Under the pieces are notes generated by a model. That model searched no databases. It saw only the letters and a list, made by a program, of their open reading frames with translations, and was not told the origin of the DNA. Source: Globodera rostochiensis (lineage: Eukaryota; Nematoda; Chromadorea; Rhabditida; Heteroderidae). From it: a stretch of 64,000 bases of DNA. This document shows positions 49,544 through 60,011 of the stretch, piece by piece. How positions within the stretch are numbered: the first letter of the stretch is position 1; every line of letters starts with the position of its first letter. Position numbers and translations under genes: made by a program. Where the stretch lies: positions 2,347,856-2,411,855 of the forward strand of contig JAEVLN010000007.1 of NCBI GenBank assembly GCA_018350325.1. Reading direction: 5' to 3'.

Positions 49544-50606
49544 TACCATTTTGCCTATTCTTTACTAGGATGGTTGCCCAACCTCTCCAGCAAAGCAAAT
49601 AGTTCCTAAAAAGCCGCAAAATTAGGGAGTGCAATTGGCAAAAAAACAAAATTTAATTCACAACATTAAACGACTAAAATTCATTTTTATGATAACAGCA
49701 TATCAAAAAGCATTTTTATTTCGTTTTTTAGCAGTGCATTTTTGATCAAAAATGGTTGTTGATAAAATTATCTTTATTGTTGGAATTTCGTTTCTAAAAC
49801 CAAAAATTCACTTTTTTGACCAAAAAACGCCAATTTAATAATGAAAGGGCGCTAGCGGCCCGCCAACAGCTAGCATGCAAAGGAATTCAAAATTTTCTCG
49901 GCGGCGCCTATCGGCACCCTCCCCACTCCCCCCCCCCCGACGCCCCAGAAGCTTGAAAATAGGCCAAATGGTCGCTGAAGCAAAAATAAATTTGAATATA
50001 GCGTCTTTATTAAATACAGATCAATATTTTGGCGTTTCTGCGCTGAAATGTGCAAATTCATTACAATGTAATGCTTTGTTGGAATTGTCGCATCCAACCT
50101 TTATTTATCTCATTTTTGTATTCATTTATTTTAATAAAATTTATGTTCATGACTTTAGCCTTTTGTTTGGCACAAGCAGCAGGGATGTCTTCCGTTCCGT
50201 ATTCCATGTTTCCGTATCTTTTTTGGTTTGACACGGAAGACATCCCCCCAAGGTACAAATTATTAATCATATTCTGTCTCCTTCTTCCGACAACATTACA
50301 AATAGTGCAAAAATGCATTTAATCATAATTAGGGCCAAGCCAAAATAGCAATTATCATCAGCCTGAAATTGGCAACCGCTTTTCGTCTATTTTGACGTGT
50401 TGAACGCAATGCACAAAATTTTGGTTGATAAGAAACACTTCATTCATTCATTTGTTGGGCTGGCCTCTGTTTCAAATAACAGAAGAAAGTCGGGTTTTTT
50501 CTAATTTAAAAATGTTCAAAAAATTAATATTTCTTCGAAAATTGAAACGCTTTTTAAACTCGGTTTTCAATCACTAACAAAAACTTATTCCGTATTAAAA
50601 TTTATT

Positions 50607-53600
50607 TTACAATTGTTGAGCGGCCAAACTGTTTGATCCGACGACATTGACATTAATGTTCCGTATTTGTGTGTTGAGGCCAGCGTCGATGGCTGCATTT
50701 GTAGTTGTAAAGGGCCAAACTTTACCCAACAGCTGTCTACAGTTTGTGCGCATATCTTTGCATAATAACAATAAAAAGAGCTAAAAAATTTAGCAAAAAT
50801 ATTGTTGATTCACATTATAGGTATTCTGAAATTAGGAAACAATTTGGCGATGCTTTTCAGTAGGGTTGGTCTCCGATTCCTCGGGGGCGGGAAAGGTCGG
50901 GGACGAAACCCCGATTCATACCTTCCTTCACCCACCCTAATTAATTTTTTTAATAAAATTTTATATTCAATTTTGCTTGCCTCGTCAGCAACATAATTCA
51001 AATTTATAAAGAGTTGAACTGGGAAAAACAGTATTTTTCCAATGGGATCGCAGAGCATAAAGTCATTAAACCATTTCAAATTACTTGCAGAAATATACGA
51101 CATTTGACACATTGCCACAATTTGAATTGCGACGCAAGTCAAAGTTAGCCTCACACTGTCTTTGTCCGATGCCGAAGCCGCCACTTCGGTGCCCCAATTC
51201 CGATTATGAGCTGCAACAAATGGGCATTTTAATCCTTTTTTAAAGCTAAAGGCTTTTCTAGAAAAAAGCAGCCAGGGGGGGGGCCCTGCCCCACCCCCGA
51301 AACCATAAGAAATTTTGAAAAGTTTTAGACCAATTACCCTAACAATCGATTTTCTTGGTGCGCCCTCCCCGAAACGCGAGGTTTTTTGGGGATCAGGGCT
51401 CGGGATTTTTCGGGGGGGGGGGGCTCTCGGAAAATACGTCAGTGATTAAATTAGTCAGAATAGGTGAAGTATGATTCAGTAATCGAATTTTGGTTCGGAG
51501 TCTGAAATGAAAGTCAGCTTTGGGTTCTACGCCCCCCGAATAGCCCTCGAATTCTCGACTTTTACTAATCACTGATGCTTTTTCCACTGACGCATTTCCC
51601 GGACACCCTCCGGGGGCGTCGGGAAACTTTTATTATTTCTACCTTTGATCCATGCAAATTTTGTCACAATTGCAGCATAAAATAACGACGAAACAATGAC
51701 ATATGACCCGGTATAGTAAGCGGGAGTCTTGAAATTATCTATTTAAAATTAAAAGATTTATTAAATTGATTTTATTATATATTATATTAACTTACAAAGG
51801 TAAAAAGTTATAGGGATGGACAATAAATGCATAAACAAACATTGAACAAAAATAAGCCTTAATTGATCTTTATTATTAGGGATAAGATTTTCAAGTTTTT
51901 AGACAATTTTTTTCTGAAGGCGCCTTGCTCTGCAAAGCAGGGATGGGCGCCGACGGCCTCAAAAAATTTCGGAAATCGGAAATCGGAATTCCGGGGTCTC
52001 AAAATTTTTCGGAACTCGGAAATCGGAATTCCGGGGTCTCAAAATTTTTCGGAACTCGGAAATCGGAATTCCGGGGTCTCAAAATTTTTCGGAACTCGGA
52101 AATCGGAATTCCGACCCCAAAAAAGTCGGAAATCGGAAAAATTTTTTTAACAAAATTAACCTATTTAAAAAAATTTTTCTCGGCGGCGCCTATCGGCACC
52201 GCCGATACCTCCCTTCCTCCTCCCGCTTAACAAAATAATTTTAGAAATCGAGGGCAAAAAAAAAAATTTCCAAATTGTCATCAAAAATCAAAAGGATTTT
52301 TAATCGGGACAAATATAAAAAAGTTTTAAAAATTGTTTCCTCTACTATAGATGTCCAAAGAAAATGGAAGGAAAAATAATTGCACATCGAGGACCTGAAC
52401 CCAAACAAATCAATCCCTCTACCACTAAACCACCATCCATGCGAAATGTAGCTCAGAAAAGTGGTTGAATTTTTATCCCGGTTAATCCCGGTCCACCCGA
52501 AATTGAGACTGGGGAGTCGGCGGTGCCGATAGGCGCCGCCGAGAAAATTTTGGGTTTTTGATGACTATTTGTTAAGAAATTTGCAACCAAAATTGAAAAA
52601 AAACGCACAATTTTTGAAGTTTTTTAGGAGAAATGAAGAGGTCCGGTGGCGCCGATAGGCGCCACCGGGAAATTTTTTTGAGGATCTTAACGAGATTTGT
52701 TAAGAAAAGTGGGGCCGAAAATTATCGATTTTTCCGAAAATTTCCGACTTTTTGCTCCAAATTTCGGAAATCGGAACTCGGAATTCCGGGGTCTCAAAAA
52801 TTTTCGGAACTCGGAAATCGGAATTCCGACCCCAAAAAAGTCGGAAATCGGAATTCCGCCCATCCCTGCTGCAAAGCACGAAAATCATGTTATTAGATCA
52901 CAGCGATCGTTTTTCATTGAGTTTTTAGCAACTATTTCATAGTTTTTTTATTTTTAGGCAACTATAATTTAAAAAAAAACTATTTTGGCCTTTTTTGAAA
53001 AAAAAATGCAATAACACCGAAAAATGCGCGCCTAAAAATGGACTTTTATAAAAGCTAAAAATTCTGCCAACCAAAAAATTGGATTTTTTTAAATTTTAGT
53101 CTGAATTGTTTTTTATTTGAAATTGTTATCACACAAATGAATTTTGATTAATAAATATAGGAAAAATGTTTTTGACCAGTTTACACCTCTATGGTCCTTT
53201 TTAGAAACTATTTAGGTCATTTATAGAAATTATTTTGGACTTTTTTATTTTAGAGATTTTAGCAATGCTATAAATCCTATCCATAATTATTATTGATTAA
53301 AATTAAATTGCAGATTAACTTATTTACACCTTTTTGTCATTTTTTGTTTGTAATGAAATGGAAAAAACACTGCATGCGCTCGATTTGTAGCCAGCGCAAT
53401 TATGTGCAAGCGATTGCTGATCGAACAGAAGATAGCGCAAGGAATGACGATGTAAGTGACGAAGAAACCGGTTATATTTGATGGATGTACATAAGCCGCC
53501 GCGCGTTGGATTATACTTGCAAGTAAGCCGAAAATTGCAGGGAATAGCTTAAATGAATTATTTTCAAAAGTAAATCAAATCAGAAGAATTGTTTTATAAA

Positions 53601-54013
53601 GTTTAATCTAGGGTTGGCACTCCGAACTCCCTCCCAAACGAAAAAAATCTGTGGTTTTGGACCAATTTTTTTAATAAATTCCATACTCGGCAGCGCCTAT
53701 CGGCACTGCCGACCCCCCCCCCCCCCTCCCCTCCGCAAATGCAGGATTTGCCAAAAGTCCGGAATCCGTCATCCACCACGCCGGACCTTAAAATGTCCGG
53801 AAACCCGGGGACAACATATTTCTTTTGCGTTAGCTAATTAACACTCACTTTGCTGACCAAAATGTACAAAGCGAAGCGTTCTCGAGACAATTTGAATACC
53901 GGATATGCACAAAACAGTTGGAAAAACATTGAAAGAGTTTTAACTATGACTATTGTTAAAATCCACGGGTCCACGCCTGAGACGGCGGCTATTCGAATTG
54001 CGGTGCAGTCCAT
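50607..54013 (-). CDS. Seven-transmembrane chemoreceptor-like GPCR, 310 aa
   Basis: Minus-strand exons 54013-53849, 53547-53330, 51857-51796, 51738-51643, 51210-50993 and 50780-50607 (165, 218, 62, 96, 218 and 174 nt) join in phase to 311 codons. Seven hydrophobic segments follow one another: TM1 DPWILTIVIVKTLSMFFQLF; TM2 LFPAIFGLLASIIQRAAAYV; TM3 FFVTYIVIPCAIFCSI, with NRAHAVFFPFHYK at the DRY position; TM4 LIFVQCLFMHLLSIPITFYL; TM5 GSYVIVSSLFYAAIVTKFAW; TM6 VRLTLTCVAIQIVAMC; TM7 GKILFFPVQLFINLNY joined to LFLLLLCKDMR. The tail ends NVVGSNSLAAQQL. This layout fits nematode serpentine chemoreceptors that sense environmental cues; ligand unknown. The donor of exon 5 (AAT TAT|GTTGCT) is weak and is my least certain junction. 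The 62-nt TM4 exon is supported by phase and a GTAAGT donor. Intron 3-side DNA contains a hAT insertion. Confidence 0.68.
52392..52440 (-). other. tRNA-derived fragment inside the hAT element
   Basis: The minus strand reads TGGTTTAGTGGTAGAGGGAT (A box) and, about 31 nt on, GGTTCAGGTCC (B box). Spacing is shorter than in a full tRNA, so the anticodon arm is truncated: a tRNA or SINE relic. Confidence 0.45.
52643..52668. repeat. GATA-loop hairpin family, best stem
   Basis: CCGGTGGCGCC-GATA-GGCGCCACCGG: 11-bp perfect stem, 4-nt loop, followed by GAAATTTTTTT and preceded by AGAGGT. Other members: 931-956, 4213-4237, 26244-26269, 30419-30440, 37583-37606, 49899-49918, 52181-52204, 52518-52541, 53688-53711 and 61108-61131. 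Two pairs (26244/53688 and 30419/49899) are copies within the inverted-repeat arms. Confidence 0.85.
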
Positions 54014-54845
54014 TTGTACGATAGAAAGTCAAATTAACTCAATCTACATAAAGATGATGGTTTAAAAATTCAGAGATTAAATGAGCGCAGAAATTGGCCA
54101 ATTTTCTAAACATTTGCTTTACAGACCGAACTAAATCGGGACCCATAATTTTGACCAGCAGCACTATTTCAATTAAAATTTTACTCTCTTTTTTGATGTA
54201 TCTTTTGTTTTGTCCTTATTCAAAAAAGGGCATAGAATCAGTTGTGGAACTTTTATGCCGAACATTCAGCGATATAAAGTGCCAGTTTTGAATTCGGACT
54301 AGATAGGCAAATCGACAAAACCCACTTTAGCAAAATTATGATAAATTTATTTAAAATTTTTGGGTTTTATGCGATTCCAAATTGTTTTCTTTGATAAATA
54401 ATTGAATTTAATTAACAGACACTGGCTATGGCAAAATAGAAAAATTAATTTGGCCAGACTTCAATAAACAAATTGAATTAGTTGAAAGAAATGTACTTTT
54501 TTAAATAAAAAAATTTGATTTATGTGGTCTCAATAAATAAATTAGGCCCAGGTGTTAATTTTCATATGCCACATTTAAAGAAAAAGGTTCATAATTATTT
54601 GTGCCGAATGGCAAAAAGTCCGGTAGGCAAACATTGGAAAAAATGTCCGATAGTGGGAAAACAACATAAGGTCCGCAAAAATGTCCGGTTACTAAAACTT
54701 AATTCAATGGCTCCCTCCAAAATTCCCAAAAGAAGCACATCGAAGACAAAAACAAAAAAATTTTTTTTACCTGGGTTTAATAAATTTTACCAAAACTCGA
54801 GACCGAGACAAGACTCCAAAAAATCCGAGACTTTTAAAAACCCTT

Positions 54846-57151
54846 CCGCTAATGCGGTTCTTCAAAAATTTGTTCCAGGCCTTGAAAAAATTGTCATAAT
54901 GTTTCGCTGCGATAATGTATGCGACTTCCTCTCATTGACATTCAATTTTCTGTCCAGGACACATCAAATTCAAATGGAGGGCATAGTTTTATTCAAATCG
55001 GTATCATTTCGTGGTGATCGGTTTTTGCCCAACTTCCTTTTTCCGCCTTCTCCCCGCCCTCTCCCCCAGTTCGTCTCCGAACGCGAACGACCCATAGGTC
55101 AGTCATCACAAAGTGCACTCATTCCATGCCCTCCTTTTAGAGTTCTTTTTTAGGAGTAAGCCAAACACGGGAACATTTCGAGTCGTGTAAAACCTTCCTT
55201 TATTGGTCCCTGAACGGGATTCCCGCGGGAAAAATACGAGATTCCCGGTCCCGTTTTCAACCCAATTTTATTTATTTTACTGTTTAAAGTTGGCCGGCTA
55301 TTTTTTCGGTAGTTTCGGTTCGGTTGAATAACCGAAGAATTTGCAGGACGTCAACTCCTATTACTAATATATTCACTAAAAGACGGGTTCAATTCGTTTG
55401 GGGTTCGGGGGATGGCAGTTTTGAACCGTTGATTGTGCCAGGTACAACGGTTCGGGGTGCAGGGAGTGCATCCCAATCACGCTAAATACCCCCCCCCCCC
55501 ATGATCACGCCAGGTACAACCTCACCCTCTTTCAACCACCCCCCCCCCCCACATATACAACAATTTGGTGTCCTTTTTTGGTAAATTGTTTGAATTTTTA
55601 TGTAAAAATTAAAATTTTAAAATTTATGAATTTCCACCAAAAATATTTTCAAAAAAATTGGAAATAGTGATCTTAATTCTTTTAAATACTTCCCTCATCA
55701 TTAAAAGACCTAATAAATTCATTTCAATGAAATTTGGAATAAAAATTATTTTGATCCTATTCCAAAAGGGGGGACCCTTTGGTTTAACATATATATAATT
55801 AGCGAAAAGTTTCGTTGCCAAATTATCCCCGCGCAAAATTTCCAGCCTTAATTAAATACAAAACCCACTGTTTAGCATCTTTTAAAATCAGCCCAAAATA
55901 TAGCCAAAATGTCTAATATCTATGATGACTTTATTATTGTTGACGAAAAATCGATCACTGATCTCTCAATTCAAAGTTGCTGTGGTAAACATATTGATTA
56001 ATTATTAATTGACCAATTCAAAAATCTTTAACTAAAATAACATTTTTTAATTCTATGTATTGTACCGCCGCATACCTAAAAAATAATAAACTTAAAAACA
56101 AAATGTAAATGAGGAATAAATAAAAAGATTGTGGCTGAGAATCGTTTATTGCTGCTATATAAATGTACCAGAACATTCATTGAATTAATTCATTTTATAA
56201 TTCCTTCTTTCCCATAAGCCTACAAAAATAAATAAATAAATTTTAGCCAAATGCTCACCGAGATGATGTATTGGGAATGTCAAAAAAAAGAATAGTTTAG
56301 AAAAATGCAAATCATTTTATTTTTAAAATATTTATTAAATTTAATCATAAAATGAAAATTCGTTTATTTACATTTAATAGCCTAACTGCTTTAGAAATGC
56401 TTTTTGAAAACTTTATATTTGTCTTCATCAAATTGTTGTTTTTTGCCAAAATCGGTCAAGTAAGTGTCTGAATAATTTAATTTTAATAAACAATCAAAAT
56501 GCCGTTGAATATTGCAGGTGTCTTGCTGTCAGGGGGCGGTTTATGCCGACAGATATTGCAAGGCCATGTGGTCGCTTCGAAAACAGTATTACTTGATTAT
56601 AATTAACTCAGATTTTTATTGTCTTTTTTAAAAGAAAAGTTCAATATACTAAATTTTCATAAATAGCGATAATTGGACCCCGGGAATTAGTTGAAAAATG
56701 ACGTGCAGCATAGCGCGTCATTTTTGCATTTTATTACCGCATAACCATTTAGCCAGTTTATTGACACGAAAAAAAAGTGAATAAAAGTAAAGAAAACAAA
56801 CGCTAAATTCAAAATTATGTTGAAGGATTTTCACGCATTTTAATCAAAATTCTATAAAATTATTAACATTTTTACCCCTATTTCATGAATGGATGCATTA
56901 ATCAAAAAACTGATGCATTAATGAATGTATTATTTTGTTCTCAAGAGATGGTGAAAGTTTGAGAAGGATCGGCCAGAGGGAAAAAAAGTTTTCCAGAGCG
57001 AAGTGCCGGACGGTCAAAATAATTATTAAAAAAGGTGAGAGAGAACGCCAAAAGAAGAGAACGGTTAGAGAAAGAGAGGGAAAAGCGAGAGAGTACACTG
57101 TCTACCTTAAACGGTAATAAAATGCAAAAATGACGCGCTGTGCGTGCAGTG
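54846..57151. other. Intergenic; no firm gene
   Basis: Flank of the right arm. An open frame from 54515 to 55153 crosses the repeat boundary and has no recognised domain. Poly-C runs lie at 55490-55500 and 55541-55550. A possible short exon starts with ATG at 55909 (MSNIYDDFIIVDEKSITDLS, then CCG before a GT) but I could not complete it. Purine-rich repeats at 57030-57090. Confidence 0.35.
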
Positions 57152-57789
57152 ATGGCCGTTGTTCATTATTTGTTTAGTTGCCCTAAACCGTTCAAGCTGC
57201 CAAACTGCAACATTTTCGGCCACAACTGTGTGGTATGCACATACGATTACAACAAAACGAACGAATGCTGTCCCCGCATCTACTGCAGCTGTTACTATTG
57301 TTGCGACAAGCAGTACGCCGAAGACTGTCCGGACGGATGTTCTGAGTGTGTTAAGGAGGGGCAGGGCGGTTGTCCGGAGAACTCGGCGGCAGTCAACTTC
57401 AAGTCCAATGGGTACGGTTTGAGAATGAATGAGTCAGCACATTTTAATTGATTTTTAAATAGCAACTCTTCATCCTCAATGCTGGAAGCGGAAGCAAAGG
57501 CATGGGAACACTTTGACATGGTATTTATTTGACAACAACAGAGATTATTGATTTTTGTTGTATTGGATAATTAATTATTGATTAGATCGATGTTGACAAA
57601 AACGGAAGCATTTCGTTGAATGAGGCCATCGATCATTTGGAGACCAAACTCAAAAATGGTACATCGGACAAAAATCTTGCCAAGAACGTGTCCTGGTTTG
57701 CCGTGATGGACAGCAATGGCAACAATCAAATTGAACCCGGAGAGTTCGATCGATCGCTCATTGGAGTCAACAATCGGACGAGCGGCTGA
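57152..57789 (+). CDS. Cysteine-rich EF-hand protein, 173 aa
   Basis: Exons 57152-57411, 57463-57520 and 57586-57789 (260, 58 and 204 nt) join in phase to TGA. The N-terminal ~75 residues hold 14 cysteines in a compact pattern (CCPRIYCSCYYCC, CPDGCSECV). After a Ser-rich linker come two EF-hand loops, DVDKNGSISLNE and DSNGNNQIEPGE, with acidic or polar ligands at positions 1, 3, 5 and Glu at 12. Such loops bind calcium. The start is uncertain: ATG 57152 follows an in-frame stop and gives no signal peptide. A good acceptor (TTATTTGTTTAG at 57178) suggests an upstream exon, perhaps carrying one, since so many cysteines suit a secreted protein. The pairing of a Cys-rich module with EF hands is not a family I recognise. 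Confidence 0.65.
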
Positions 57790-58017
57790 ATGAATGAAGA
57801 AGGAAATGCCATTAACTCACAATGGACGATAACAATTGCGAAAATAACTGTGGAAAATGCTTGGAAAAGTGTCAAAGTGTAAATTTTTGCACTCGTTCCC
57901 CCACTGATTTGTGAGCGTGATTTCGTGATTCGGACGTTTAATTGGAAATACATAAACACTTGCAAGAGAACAATTTTAGAATGTATCCGTAATTCAACAA
58001 AATAATTGTTCACATTG

Positions 58018-58276
58018 AAAGCGCTTTTGGCTTTTGCAAAAAAGGGCAAGATCAAAGTGACTGAGGAACTTATCGAAGTGATTAAGCATAAGGGCGACAT
58101 CAAAGTGACCTTGGAGGAGTTTGCTGAGAATTTGAGGATGGAATGGGCTTCATTTCCTTATTCGGTCGACGGTCTAAGCTATTATCACGCGGATGCAAAA
58201 ACAAAGCGCTTGTGAAGTGGAGTAAACTGCTTGACGTGCTGAAGGAAGCAAAGGTGCAATATATGTACAAAAAATA
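58018..58276 (+). pseudogene. Unrecognised coding fragment with frameshift
   Basis: The frame reads KALLAFAKKGKIKVTEELIE, KGDIKVTLEEFAENLRMEWA and SFPYSVDGLSYYHADAKTKR to a stop at 58215. In the next frame coding continues KALVKWSKLLDVLKEAKVQY and MYKK to TAA at 58276. The even amino-acid use suggests a real protein C-terminus interrupted by a one-base shift near 58205. No start or upstream exon seen and no family recognised. Confidence 0.4.
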
Positions 58277-58775
58277 AATTTTAAATTAAATTAAAGCACG
58301 AGTGTTTCGATCTGTGGGATCGAAAAAAATCTCTGGGGGTATTTTTGGGGGCTTTCAGTCAATCGCTTCTGTGCCTTTAAATTAAAAATGCATAACGCGG
58401 GGGCATGTGTCACCATTCATTTCAAGTGGGAGAAGCTCGCGAGAAGAGGATCACTCAGGAGGAAAATAATAAACAAGCGCGGGGACATCTTCAATTTTCA
58501 AAATATTTTTTACAATGAGATATCGGAAATTGTTAAAAATCGGCACTTTAGATTTGCTGGACAAATACCGATCCCAGACTTTTCAAAAAATTGCTGGGTT
58601 TGTAAGAAATTGGGCAATATAGGAACGGCTGGTCTCTCCAAATTTTTGTTCTTCAGAAAAGACACTAATGTTTATTTGTTTAAATTTTTATATAATAAGG
58701 ATTTTTTTTTGAAAATTTGAGTTTTCACAATTCAATTTTTGCTTTTTTTTTTCAGCTACCAACTGAATTAACTTA

Positions 58776-60011
58776 CCGTATATGCTCTTTTAATCCCCCA
58801 CTCTCCAATAATCCCCCACTCTCTAATAATCCCCCACTCTCTGAGAAGGTTGGAAAATAATCCCCCTCTCTCTAATAATCCCCCACTCTCTAATAATCCC
58901 CCACCTCTTTTAAAAATTCGAATTAATTTTATCGCCTTTTTTCACTGAGTAAAATTTGGTAAGATGTAACGGGGAAAATGGATAACCATGAGGAGTGTTC
59001 TAAATTTGAAAAAATAATTCATCGTCTTCGCCAACACCACTAAGCTCCACATTATTCTCATCTTCCGACAACCCCGCTTCTTCCACATCATTTCGTCCGT
59101 CCTTCATTGTCTCTTTGCCTCTGAACTCACGAAGAAGGTCAATTCCTCGTGTTCCGATTGATCCATCCGGCTTGAAACAGTTGATGCGATCGTCTCCATA
59201 TCCGTCGCTCGTCGTGGCAAGACCACACACTTTATTGTATATTGATAATGGTTAAAATACCGAAGTGTGCAAACCTTCAAATGACTTGATGATCATCTCT
59301 TTGGACAGCTCCTGCCATGATCGGTCCACCCAATCCAGAACGACTTCCAACGCCGGAGCCTTCGGGTTTCCAGCAGCGGTGTACTCCTGCCTGTCGCCAT
59401 TTGTGATCCACAAACTGTAGTAGTGTCGGATCCGCTCCTTAAAAGGTTTGTTCCAGCAAACGTAGGGTGCCTGCAGAATAAGATGAAATTTATTTAAAAG
59501 CGAAAAAAATTACCTGAATGAATTTGGTGCAGCCGCCTGGAATGTACGCCGCTTCAACGCCCAGCTCCTTCAAGACTTTTGTAGTGCCCGCACTTTTGTG
59601 ACTCCCGAATGCGTCCCACATTGAGGCTCGTTATCATCTTTTTCATCATCTCCGGTTGCCACACTCTTCTTGCAATTGAAACATACTACTTGGGCGCCGT
59701 AGCCTTCTTCATCACCAGCATCACCACAAATTGCGTGGCATGGCATCTTGCAGCTGGAGCAACAGTGGCTTCCTTGATAATTAAATTTGCAGACACAACA
59801 AATTGATTCCATGTTAAAACTGAAGGGTTGAAATGAGAAGTATGGAAATTGTGTGGTAAAAGAAGAAAAATTTTGTGATAATGAACATATCGCCAAACAA
59901 TTTGAAAAATAATCCCCCACTCTCCAATAATCCCCCACTCTCTAATAATCCCCCACTCTCTAAGAAGGTTGGAAATTAATCCCCCATGGGGGATTAAAAG
60001 AGCATATACGG
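58776..60011 (-). mobile_element. TIR transposon, TA target, zinc finger plus pogo/Jerky-type DDE remnant
   Basis: Termini CCGTATATGCTCTTTTAATC and its inverse at 59992-60011 are flanked by TA (58774-58775 and 60012-60013). Subterminal blocks repeat AATAATCCCCCACTCTC several times at both ends. Coding on the minus strand: a zinc-finger ORF and a pogo/Jerky-like transposase C-terminus (next entry). The two 115-bp MITEs in the fusion genes have the same ends. Confidence 0.82.
59000..59812 (-). pseudogene. Transposase remnant: C2HC-type zinc finger and DDE_1 C-terminal part
   Basis: ATG at 59812 opens MESICCVCKFNYQGSHCCSS then CKMPCHAICGDAGDEEGYGA and VVCFNCKK, a Cys/His zinc finger of the type found in several domesticated-transposon proteins. 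In another frame, exons about 59625-59514 (WDAFGSHKSAGTTKVLKELG, AAYIPGGCTKFIQ), 59470-59275 (CWNKPFKERIRHYYSLWITN, WQELSKEMIIKSFE) and 59229-59000 (INCFKPDGSIG) give the C-terminal region typical of pogo/Jerky (DDE_1) transposases, including the Asp of WDAF. The N-terminal DNA-binding region and first catalytic Asp are absent between the zinc finger and WDAF, so the element is internally deleted and could not transpose by itself. Confidence 0.72.

Larger units (their letters stand above)
51938..52868. mobile_element. Non-autonomous hAT element with 8-bp target duplication
   Basis: Termini CAGGGATGGGC...GCCCATCCCTG are flanked by direct copies of CTGCAAAG (51930-51937 and 52869-52876). The left arm has the empty site with one CTGCAAAG (reverse strand near 27105). 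An 8-bp duplication and CAGGG-type ends are hAT hallmarks. Inside are three 40-bp tandem copies of GGAATTCCGGGGTCTCAAAA plus tail (51985-52110), three GATA-loop hairpins and a tRNA-like stretch. No transposase is encoded. Confidence 0.88.
47510..54845 (-). repeat. Right arm of giant inverted repeat
   Basis: Inverted partner of 25149-32680, ending with CTTTTAAAAACCCT at 54844. Compared with the left arm it has two insertions, a hAT element (51938-52868) and a captured exon (about 48137-48290). It lacks the left arm's internal inverted block. The 7TM gene it carries is open throughout. Confidence 0.88.

Noticed and set aside
53850..54065. 71-codon ORF conserved between arms (AKRSRDNLNTGYAQNSWKNI)
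   Set aside because: It is the antisense of receptor exon 1, whose frame has a start, TM1 and a GT donor in phase.
54515..55153. 212-codon open frame
   Set aside because: It crosses the edge of the inverted repeat at 54845, so it is a chance fusion of two sequences; no domain seen.
55909..56640. Possible two-exon gene starting MSNIYDDFIIVDEK with a later Cys-rich segment (SCCQGAVYADRYCKAMW)
   Set aside because: The only joins I could find leave the two parts out of phase.
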